From an uncultured Planctomycetaceae bacterium (lineage in GTDB: Bacteria > Planctomycetota > Planctomycetia > Pirellulales > Pirellulaceae): 8,224 nucleotides of DNA. Position 1 is the stretch's first letter; every line of letters starts with the position of its first letter. The notes below the pieces were generated by a model. It saw nothing but the letters and a program-made list of their open reading frames with translations, did no database searches and was not told where the DNA came from. The stretch is from positions 1 through 8,224 of the forward strand of contig CALBTA010000169.1 in the NCBI GenBank assembly GCA_937967755.1, read 5' to 3'. The translations under genes were made by a program, and so were the position numbers. Of this stretch, positions 1 to 5,451 are shown one piece after another.

Positions 1-4
1 CCTC

Positions 5-33
5 TTGACACTCGCTCCCTGATAGTGTACAAT
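5..33 (+). promoter_or_regulatory. Near-consensus sigma70-type promoter
   Basis: A perfect -35 box TTGACA (5-10) is followed, after exactly 17 bases, by TACAAT (28-33), a five-of-six match to the -10 consensus. Transcription would start near position 40 and run rightward. The nearest protein start is at 418, so the transcript would have a leader of about 380 bases, or would itself be a non-coding RNA. The boxes and spacing are seen directly; activity is inferred. Confidence 0.5.
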
Positions 34-146
34 TGAATATATCAGTAGTGCTGGGGCGAAGCTGACCGTGATGGAGTGTCGCGGTTTTGACATCATTTTG
101 ACGGTCGTTCGGAATGGATGGGCGGACTACTTCGGCAGGGGGTGGC

Positions 147-176
147 GCGCTGACAAAAAAATGAATTTGTCAGCGC
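147..176. repeat. Palindrome 1, 11-bp stem with A-rich loop
   Basis: GCGCTGACAAA (147-157) pairs perfectly with TTTGTCAGCGC (166-176) around the 8-base loop AAAATGAA. There is no T-run after the stem on either strand, so it does not look like an intrinsic terminator. It shares its GCGCTGA/TCAGCGC arms and A-rich loop with the palindrome at 201-239, which suggests a repeat family or a repeated protein or RNA recognition site. Confidence 0.65.
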
Positions 177-200
177 TGCGGGGATTCCCTTGGGCTCCTG

Positions 201-239
201 TCGCGCGCTGAAAAAATGCAAGAAAGTGTCAGCGCGCGA
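201..239. repeat. Palindrome 2, 10-bp stem, sibling of palindrome 1
   Basis: TCGCGCGCTG (201-210) pairs perfectly with CAGCGCGCGA (230-239) around a 19-base A-rich loop (211-229). The right arm reads TGTCAGCGCGC, like palindrome 1. The left arm reads CGCGCTGAAAA where palindrome 1 has CGCGCTGACAAA, so the two appear to be diverged copies. No T-run follows the stem. Confidence 0.6.
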
Positions 240-260
240 TAGCCATAAGTGGGGATGCAC

Positions 261-285
261 AAGGAGGCAAATGATGTCAATTTGA
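261..285 (+). other. Perfect Shine-Dalgarno with 4-codon ORF (possible leader peptide)
   Basis: AAGGAGG (261-267) is a full match to the anti-Shine-Dalgarno of 16S rRNA and the strongest ribosome-binding sequence in the non-coding part of the window. Two in-frame ATG codons follow at 271 and 274, but the frame ends at once: Met-Met-Ser-Ile-stop (271-285). The second ATG has the better spacing. The start codons lie inside the right arm of the 12-bp inverted repeat (269-280), so pairing with 87-98 would hide them. It could be a minimal upstream ORF, the remnant of a deleted gene, or chance. Confidence 0.3.
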
Positions 286-357
286 CGACACTTCTAGCCG
301 GGGGCCAACGGCCCGCGACGAGATGAAGCATGGATCATACTCACGGTAGTTGTCGTC

Positions 358-363
358 TATAAT
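358..363 (+). promoter_or_regulatory. Perfect -10 box upstream of the membrane-protein gene
   Basis: TATAAT at 358-363 matches the sigma70 -10 consensus exactly, 55 bases before the ATG at 418. No good -35 hexamer sits 16-18 bases upstream; the correctly spaced hexamer is TCATAC (335-340). If used, it would give a short leader of about 48 bases that excludes the hairpin region, making it an alternative to the promoter at 5-33. Confidence 0.35.
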
Positions 364-417
364 AAAAGGTATCCAGCGCAGCGACTTTTCAGGGCAAATC
401 AGAACGGAACTCACTCG

Positions 418-885
418 ATGGCCACAGGCACTTTTCAGGACCAACCGGCGGCTCCACCCACGGTTTACGATACCGCGGTCGAGGAACATCTGCGGGCGAC
501 CCAGACGCAGGTCAAACTGGTCGACATCGTCAGCAACTCGCTGCTGCTGGTCGCCGGGGCGTTGGGTTTCTTGTTGCTGGTTTCGTTTGTTGACCACTGG
601 GTCTTCGCGCTGGGATTCTGGACCCGGCTGCTGGCATTGGCCGCTTTGACCGTTGGTGCAGGGCGGTGGATTGTCGTGCGGATCGTGCCGTTGATCATTC
701 GCCGCATCAACCCGGTCTACGCTGCCCACACCATCGAACAGGCGGAACCCTCGCTGAAGAACAGCCTGATCAACTTCCTGTTGCTCCGCAATCAGCCCGA
801 CAAAGTTCACGCGGTGGTTTATCAGGCAGTCGGGCAACGGGCGGCTAGCGATCTTTCGCACGTCCCGGCTACTCGCACGTGTTGA
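418..885 (+). CDS. N-terminal part of a DUF4175-like membrane protein (frameshifted)
   Basis: Encodes 155 residues. A hydrophilic start is followed by two membrane segments, about residues 40-58 and 69-93. A conserved-looking stretch comes next (HTIEQAEPSLKNSLINFLL, about 104-122), and the frame ends in a short tail ATRTC. The two-helix N-terminus followed by a third helix in the next frame resembles the layout of DUF4175-type large membrane proteins; function unknown. The stop at 883-885 is probably not the natural end. The sequence SHV is encoded at 856-864 in this frame and again at 873-881 in the next frame. Inserting one C in the CCC run at 864-866 would join the two into one protein of about 1244 residues. 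The start is supported only by a weak GGAA (406-409) eight bases upstream. It could instead be a short separate product, but the junction argues against that. Confidence 0.6.
   Translation: MATGTFQDQPAAPPTVYDTAVEEHLRATQTQVKLVDIVSNSLLLVAGALGFLLLVSFVDHWVFALGFWTRLLALAALTVGAGRWIVVRIVPLIIRRINPVYAAHTIEQAEPSLKNSLINFLLLRNQPDKVHAVVYQAVGQRAASDLSHVPATRTC
856..885 (+). other. Frameshift junction between two halves of one gene
   Basis: The octamer TCGCACGT occurs at 856-863 and again at 873-880, 17 bases apart, so Ser-His-Val is encoded once in each frame. Frame 1 runs into TGA at 883; the frame that continues to 4151 is open upstream through this site and reads GYSHVLKIGYV. One missing base explains the break. 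The CCC run at 864-866 is a simple candidate, since CCCC would give DLSHVPGYSHVLKIG without interruption. No recognisable slippery heptamer of the X XXY YYZ type is present, so a mutation or a sequencing/assembly error is more likely than programmed frameshifting. Confidence 0.6.
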
Positions 886-3800
886 AGATTGGTTACGTGC
901 TGGCTGCGCTGTTGGTCGTTGGCGCGTTGTACAAGATCATCTCGCCGAAAGATCCGTTTCAAACCGCCGCTCGGGTGGTAGCTCCCTGGGCTGATATCGA
1001 GCGACCTTCCCGTGTCGATGTTTCAGACATCGCACCGGGTGACGTGACCATCTTTCAAGGTGAGTTTGTCGACGTCAGCGCGGCAATCCGCGGCGGCGGA
1101 AAGAATGACGAATTCTTTGTGCTGTACAGCACGCTCGACGGGCAAGTCGTTGACCGGCAGGAAACAATGGTCCTTGACGAAACTGGCACACGCCATTCCG
1201 CCAAGATTCCCGCCAGTGAATACGGCGCACAAACCAGCCTGCAATACAAGATTGTCGCCGGCGATGCCGAAACCCGTTGGTACATCGTGGAAGTTGTGCC
1301 CGCCCCGCATGTGCTGGTGACGAAGGTTGAATACCATCCGCCGGCTTACACCAAGCGCGAGGCGTACGAAGACAACCGCGGCGATATCGATAGCCTGGAA
1401 GGGACGTTGGTGACGATCCACGCCCGGGCCAACCGCGAGATTGCCTCGGCGAAGCTTGTCTTCGATCCGCTGCCCGATGGCGTTACGCCTGAGACGGTCG
1501 CGGCCAGCAGTACGCAGTCGCTGGAGATTCGTGACATTGAAGAGCAGAACATTACAACCAGCTTCTACCTACGGCTGGACGGCGAGCGAAAAGCCCCCTG
1601 GCACCGGAACTACGCGATTCGGTTTGACACGGTCGACGGCTACAACAACGCCGATCCGGTCGTGCATTCGATTGAGGTGAAGCCCGATTTGGCTCCCCTG
1701 GTGGAAATCCTCTCGCCGGTGGAAACGGAAATCGAAGTGCCGCTGAACCGCAAGGTCGATATCGAAGTGCGGACCGTCGACCCCGATTTCGCCATCAGCA
1801 AGCTGCGGCTGGTCGCCATCGACAAGACGCGCGATCTGCTCGATGTCGCCCTGTTAGAAACGCCAGTCGGCAAAGGTGGGCAGATTGTGCAGAAGTTCGA
1901 GTTTCTGCCCGAGCGTTACGATTTGAAGGTGGATGATGTCGTCGATTATTGGGCCATCGCCGAGGATAATCGGCGGGCCGTTCGCGGCGGCACGCCCGAG
2001 CCTAACGTCACCCGCAGTACGCCGAATTACCGCATTCGCATCATCGCGCCCGAATCGGAAGCAGGCGACCTGGCTGCCGATGAGGAATCTGAGGACACCG
2101 AAAAAATGGGCGACGGTTCGGAAGACAACCCGGAATCATCGGCCGGCGATAATTCGCAGCAAGGCAGCAACAACGCCGGGAGTAACAACAGCGACGACAC
2201 CCAAGGCGAAAGCGGCGATGAGAATTCTGGCGACATGAACTCCGGCGGTGCGAACGATGCTGCGTCTAACTCCGACCCTACGGGCAGCACGCCGGAAGAT
2301 GGTTCAGAGTCAGGGCAAGAGAACTTAGGACAAGAAAATTCCGCATCTCAATCCGGTGGTCAGGACCAGGCTAGCAATCAATCTGGCGACAGTACCCAGC
2401 AATCCGACGGCTCCGCCGCCTCGCAATCGGGCGATTCACAAAGCGGAGATGGCTCTCAAAGCGGAGGACAAAACAACGGCCAGGGAAATAGCCAACAATC
2501 CGATGGGCAACAGTCTGACGGTCCTAGCCAGCCGCTTGAGAACGACGGCAGCCAAGATGGCGATGTGTTTGATGCGATCAACCAGCACCGCCAACAGCAG
2601 GAAGACTTGCGCGATAAGGATCTGAATTCCAAACAACAGAATGGCAACCAGGCTGGGCAAGAGAATTCCAGCGAGGAAAACTCCGCCAGTGCCGGACAGG
2701 AAAATTCTGACGCAGGCGGCCAACAGAACGCCGGTGCCAACCAGCAGAACGCCGAATCCCAGTCGGGCGGGCAGCAATCCGGTAGCTCCGACGGCAATAA
2801 AAACGGGCAAAACCAAAGCGGTGGCGGCAGCGAGCAACAACCATCCGGCTCTGGCGGTTCGCAAGATCAACAAACCGGCAACGGCGCATCCCAAGAGCAA
2901 AGCGGCGGTGCGCAATCCGGCGGGCAGAAGCCGGATCAGAAACAATCCGGCGGGAGCGAGTCGGGCGAAAATTCCGGCGGCGCCGCGGGACCCGAAGAAA
3001 AAGAACCCAGCGGCTCTGGCGGTAGCGAAGGAGGCCAGCCACAAGGCGGAATGAAGCCGGAGGAAAACAAAGCCCAAGGTGGCGGCGGGGAAGAAAACAA
3101 CCAAGGTTCCGGCGGCATGGGGCAGAACGACACGAGCGGCGGCGGTCAAAAGACCGATGGCGGCGGTTCGCCTCAATCACAGGCGGAAAACGAGAAACAA
3201 AACGGCAAGGAGAAATCCGGCGGCGGCGGGCAAGGCGGTCAGCAACAAGAGGATGGCGGCAAGTCGCCCAGCGGCAGCAACGAAGGCTCCGATTCGCAAG
3301 GTGAAAACGGCGGCGATCGCAAAGGCGGCGGCCAACAAGGGGGCGGCCAAAGTGCCAAGCAACCCGGCCAAGACAGCGCCGGCAGCAGTTCCGCCGGCGA
3401 ACAAGGCGACGGCGCCGCCAATGAGCCTGGCGCAGGTGAATCGGGCGATCGCGCAGGCGGCGATCAAGTCACTGATAGCCCCACCGGCCGCAGCGGCGAA
3501 CAAACAGGTGAAGGTTCCAACACGGGTAGTGCCCAAGGGGGACGGGAAAACCAGAACGATCCGCGGCAAGGGGAACGCCAGCCCAGCGACGCTTCCCAGT
3601 CCGGCAACCAATCCGGCGGCGGCTCGCCCTCTTCGCAACAGAACGAAGCAACCGGCGAGCGCGTCAGCGATGTACCTGGCGATGGCCGAGGCACGATGCC
3701 CACCGGCGGCGGCGAGCCGGCCGACAATCACCCCAGCGACACGCCGCTGCCCGATATCGAACCGGGCAGTGACGAAGCGAACCTGGAGTACGCCCGCAAG

Positions 3801-4151
3801 GCGACAGATCTTTCGCTGGAGTATCTGAAGAACCAAAAGGACAAGCCCGACCCCGAGTTGCTCGACAAACTCGGATGGACGAAAGACGATTTGGCGAAGT
3901 TCGTCGAACGTTGGGAACGGATGAAGGGTTCCGCGAAAAACTCGGACGCTAACCCCGATGCCGCGCGGCGGTTGGACGATTCGCTCCGCAGCCTGGGTCT
4001 GCGGCCACCGCAAGACAAACTGCGCTCAGGCGAAGCCGGCGGCACCCGCCTATCCGGCCAACGCGACGCCGCATCCCGCAGCCGCCCGCCGAAAGAATAC
4101 GCCGAACAATACCGGGCGTTTTCGAAGTTTGCGACGCCGGAGGGAGAATGA
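879..4151 (+). CDS. Large membrane-anchored protein with Q/S/G/N-rich disordered tract (DUF4175-like body)
   Basis: Encodes up to 1090 residues from a GTG at 879. That start is likely artificial, because the gene probably begins at 418 and is interrupted by a one-base frameshift. Residues 4-22 form a membrane helix (GYVLAALLVVGALYKII). Residues about 37-390 are beta-strand-rich and look like two or three Ig-like repeats, for example around PSRVDVSDIAPGD, HVLVTKVEYHPPAYT and PLVEILSPVETEIEVPL. Residues about 392-952 are an extreme low-complexity tract of Gln, Ser, Gly, Asn, Glu and Asp. Residues about 954-1090 return to normal composition, with helices containing EYARKATDLSLEYLKNQ and KLGWTKDDLAKFVERWERM. 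The bulk is predicted to lie outside the cytoplasmic membrane. In planctomycetes such genes are often found near MoxR/DUF58-type gene clusters, but none is visible here. Function is unknown. The stop overlaps an ATG in ATGA (4148-4151), suggesting co-translation with the next gene. Confidence 0.8.
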   Translation: MLKIGYVLAALLVVGALYKIISPKDPFQTAARVVAPWADIERPSRVDVSDIAPGDVTIFQGEFVDVSAAIRGGGKNDEFFVLYSTLDGQVVDRQETMVLDETGTRHSAKIPASEYGAQTSLQYKIVAGDAETRWYIVEVVPAPHVLVTKVEYHPPAYTKREAYEDNRGDIDSLEGTLVTIHARANREIASAKLVFDPLPDGVTPETVAASSTQSLEIRDIEEQNITTSFYLRLDGERKAPWHRNYAIRFDTVDGYNNADPVVHSIEVKPDLAPLVEILSPVETEIEVPLNRKVDIEVRTVDPDFAISKLRLVAIDKTRDLLDVALLETPVGKGGQIVQKFEFLPERYDLKVDDVVDYWAIAEDNRRAVRGGTPEPNVTRSTPNYRIRIIAPESEAGDLAADEESEDTEKMGDGSEDNPESSAGDNSQQGSNNAGSNNSDDTQGESGDENSGDMNSGGANDAASNSDPTGSTPEDGSESGQENLGQENSASQSGGQDQASNQSGDSTQQSDGSAASQSGDSQSGDGSQSGGQNNGQGNSQQSDGQQSDGPSQPLENDGSQDGDVFDAINQHRQQQEDLRDKDLNSKQQNGNQAGQENSSEENSASAGQENSDAGGQQNAGANQQNAESQSGGQQSGSSDGNKNGQNQSGGGSEQQPSGSGGSQDQQTGNGASQEQSGGAQSGGQKPDQKQSGGSESGENSGGAAGPEEKEPSGSGGSEGGQPQGGMKPEENKAQGGGGEENNQGSGGMGQNDTSGGGQKTDGGGSPQSQAENEKQNGKEKSGGGGQGGQQQEDGGKSPSGSNEGSDSQGENGGDRKGGGQQGGGQSAKQPGQDSAGSSSAGEQGDGAANEPGAGESGDRAGGDQVTDSPTGRSGEQTGEGSNTGSAQGGRENQNDPRQGERQPSDASQSGNQSGGGSPSSQQNEATGERVSDVPGDGRGTMPTGGGEPADNHPSDTPLPDIEPGSDEANLEYARKATDLSLEYLKNQKDKPDPELLDKLGWTKDDLAKFVERWERMKGSAKNSDANPDAARRLDDSLRSLGLRPPQDKLRSGEAGGTRLSGQRDAASRSRPPKEYAEQYRAFSKFATPEGE
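2052..3735 (+). repeat. Low-complexity coding tract (Gln/Ser/Gly/Asn-rich)
   Basis: About 560 consecutive codons encode almost only small and polar residues, with frequent QSGG, GGQ, SGS, ENS and QQN words. Some words are repeated at DNA level: CAATCCGGCGG occurs at 2913-2923, 2943-2953 and 3609-3619, each in phase as QSGG. The strong codon bias opens long spurious frames on both strands. The tract has no regular period, so it is better described as biased composition than as a tandem repeat. It is probably an intrinsically disordered spacer between the beta-rich domains and the C-terminal helical domain. Confidence 0.8.
4139..4151 (+). promoter_or_regulatory. Shine-Dalgarno and ATGA stop/start overlap
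   Basis: GGAGG (4139-4143) stands four bases before ATG 4148-4150, which overlaps the TGA (4149-4151) ending the large membrane protein. This is the classic arrangement for translational coupling and would start the methyltransferase 17 codons earlier than 4199. Both starts are in the same frame. The 4199 start gives a cleaner signal peptide, so the choice remains open. Confidence 0.45.
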
Positions 4152-4198
4152 CATCGTCGCGATTAAGCCGCCATGTCGGCACTCAAACGAGGTCAGCG

Positions 4199-5125
4199 AT
4201 GAGCAAAGCGCTGTATTGCATACCATTCTGCATCCTTCCAATCGCCGTTGCTTGTTCCACGAATGTCGCCGACGTTCCGCAGCCGAACTCTGTGGAAGAA
4301 GCTCAATCGACCACTTTGGAACCTTCGGATTCTTCAGCGATGTTGCACCGCCGGACGGCGGACTCTGGTTCTGAAACTATTTCACTAGCTCCGGAGGCGG
4401 CGCATGACCCGCAGGCCTTCGGCCCCGCGCCCCCGGAACGGACAGCCTTGAACCCGATCAGAGATTGGGTTTATGACGACGGTTTGGATAGTCGAGTCGC
4501 GCTGTTCGATTCGGTGTTTTGGGATCCGCGGGACACAGTGAGCCTGCGCGAGCTAATCGCCGAAACGGACCTGGTGAAAGGCAAGAAGGTTCTTGAAATT
4601 GGAACTGGCTCTGGATTGGTTTCTCTTTACTGCCTAAAGTTTGGCGCGAGCAGTGTGGTGGCAACGGACATTAATCCCCTGGCAGTCATGAACGCCAGGT
4701 ACAACGCGCAGCGGATGGGGCTTGCGGATCGCTTCGATGTACGACTAGTCTCGCTCGACGACCCGGGGGCATATTCGGTGATTGATGCATCGGAGAAGTT
4801 TGACCTACTCATTTCCAATCCACCATGGGAAGACGCAAAGCCCGAGCGAATCGCCGATTTCGCATACTACGACCCAGGGTTCGCGCTCCTTCGTTCGATG
4901 ATGGGTGGACTGGATGAACACTTGCATGCGGACGGAAAGGCACTGTTGGCTTATGGTTGCGTCGACGGCATTCAACATGTTCAAAAGGTGGCGAAAAGTC
5001 ATGACTTCCGCACACAGATTTTGGATGAACGACAATTGGACGATATGCCAGCGGTGTTCGTCCCTGGAATGCTAATTGAGGTAGCCCTTCAGAATGCCGC
5101 TGAAAAAGAGGGGGAAGAAGAGTAG
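4199..5125 (+). CDS. Class I SAM-dependent methyltransferase with lipoprotein-like signal
   Basis: With the start at 4199 the product has 308 residues. The Rossmann methyltransferase signature is clear: motif I VLEIGTGSG (131-139) for SAM binding, the acidic motif II ATDIN (155-159), and motif IV NPPW (207-210), a form typical of enzymes that methylate planar amide, amino or ring nitrogens. The substrate cannot be named. The N-terminus (MSKALYCIPFCILPIAVAC) looks like a signal peptide with a near-lipobox ending in Cys19, followed by a flexible polar linker to about residue 80. An extracytoplasmic SAM enzyme would be odd, since SAM is cytoplasmic. The 4199 start has GAGG (4189-4192) at six bases. 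An ATG at 4148 overlaps the previous stop and follows GGAGG (4139-4143), adding 17 residues. A later in-frame ATG at 4340 would remove the signal and leave a complete cytoplasmic enzyme. By eye its codons are less GC-biased than those of its neighbours. Confidence 0.8.
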   Translation: MSKALYCIPFCILPIAVACSTNVADVPQPNSVEEAQSTTLEPSDSSAMLHRRTADSGSETISLAPEAAHDPQAFGPAPPERTALNPIRDWVYDDGLDSRVALFDSVFWDPRDTVSLRELIAETDLVKGKKVLEIGTGSGLVSLYCLKFGASSVVATDINPLAVMNARYNAQRMGLADRFDVRLVSLDDPGAYSVIDASEKFDLLISNPPWEDAKPERIADFAYYDPGFALLRSMMGGLDEHLHADGKALLAYGCVDGIQHVQKVAKSHDFRTQILDERQLDDMPAVFVPGMLIEVALQNAAEKEGEEE

Positions 5126-5451
5126 GGCGAGGGCTACGGAATGGCTCCCTCCGAACCCTCGACGGCTTAGCCGGACGGCTTCGCCCGAGATTGGGCGTGT
5201 TATCCGTCAAGTTCCGGCTGCCGTTTGGCCGCGGCCGACAGGGATGGTGGCCGACCTTTTTTCGCTGCGTCGGGCCGCCGTTTCCCAACGGACATCTTGT
5301 CGCGCGCTATATAGAACGCTGGGCGCGTGATACCGAAGCGCTTCGTTTAGTGGTTCCGTTATGCCCCCACGTTTTATCCACTGAGCCAGCAGGAAGTTGC
5401 CGGGACCGGCAACAAATTTCGGATGGGCAAAAGAGAATACGAGGTTTCGGC
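5126..5451. other. 326-bp spacer with weak hairpins, no supported gene
   Basis: The spacer is GC-rich and carries several short stems: CGAGGG with CCCTCG (5128-5133 and 5156-5161), CGGC/GCCG around TTA (5163-5173), CGCCC/GGGCG (5182-5197) and the terminator candidate at 5232-5262. The frame of the next gene is open upstream to about 5191. However, the residues it would add are not signal-like and would bury the clear signal peptide that begins at 5452. No convincing promoter was found, although one is expected here. Confidence 0.5.
5232..5262 (+). terminator. Weak candidate intrinsic terminator
   Basis: CGGCC (5232-5236) pairs with GGCCG (5249-5253) and is followed after three bases by six T residues (5257-5262). 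The stem is only five base pairs with a 12-base loop, so it is marginal. Its position, about 110 bases after the methyltransferase stop, suits the end of that transcription unit. Confidence 0.3.

Larger units (their letters stand above)
87..280 (+). repeat. 12-bp perfect inverted repeat closing a 194-base structured element
   Basis: The arm at 87-98 (TTGACATCATTT) is the exact reverse complement of 269-280 (AAATGATGTCAA). Everything between them includes two further strong hairpins, so an RNA of this region could fold as a multibranch structure with a closing stem. The heptamer TTTGACG also occurs at 97-103 and at 281-287, just after the right arm. The right arm contains the ATG codons of the 4-codon ORF at 271-285. 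The repeat is seen directly; a role as an RNA element or a mobile repeat is inference. Confidence 0.5.
1..417. other. Non-coding region with extensive inverted-repeat structure
   Basis: No credible protein gene was found on either strand in these 417 bases; the one long minus-strand frame entering from 861 is antisense to the 418 gene. The region holds a strong promoter-like sequence (5-33), a 12-bp inverted repeat (87-98 with 269-280) enclosing two palindromes (147-176 and 201-239), a perfect Shine-Dalgarno before a 4-codon ORF (261-285), a short GGGCC/GGCCC hairpin (302-314) and a TATAAT box (358-363). TGACA/TGTCA-type pentamers recur throughout, several of them at stem bases. It is best read as a long regulatory leader or a small structured RNA locus. 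Confidence 0.6.

Noticed and set aside
147..239. The two palindromes as intrinsic terminators
   Set aside because: Neither has a T-run after the stem on either strand; the A-rich stretches are in the loops.
277..861. Minus-strand 194-codon open frame
   Set aside because: It lies antisense to the 418 gene, whose membrane segments are coherent. Its own product is low in recognisable motifs and has no ribosome-binding site.
856..885. Programmed ribosomal frameshift as the explanation of the split gene
   Set aside because: No slippery heptamer of the usual -1 type and no obvious stimulatory hairpin were seen at the junction; a single-base loss is simpler.
2436..3176. Minus-strand 246-codon frame giving a hydrophobic, membrane-like product
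   Set aside because: It is antisense to the Gln/Ser/Gly-rich tract; biased codons such as GGC, CAA and AGC read in reverse give Ala/Leu/Val-rich sequence by composition alone.
3079..3828. + strand 249-codon frame, Lys/Ala/Pro-rich and histone-like in look
   Set aside because: It is an out-of-frame reading of the low-complexity tract. The real frame continues into the conserved C-terminal domain, and this one does not have an independent start signal.
3177..4013. Minus-strand 278-codon frame, Ala/Leu-rich
   Set aside because: Same cause: codon bias of the low-complexity tract on the + strand opens spurious antisense frames.
5191..5451. N-terminal extension of the propeller protein to a start near 5191
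   Set aside because: The frame is open, but the start at 5452 has a good Shine-Dalgarno and a clear signal peptide. The extension would place 87 basic, motif-free residues before it.
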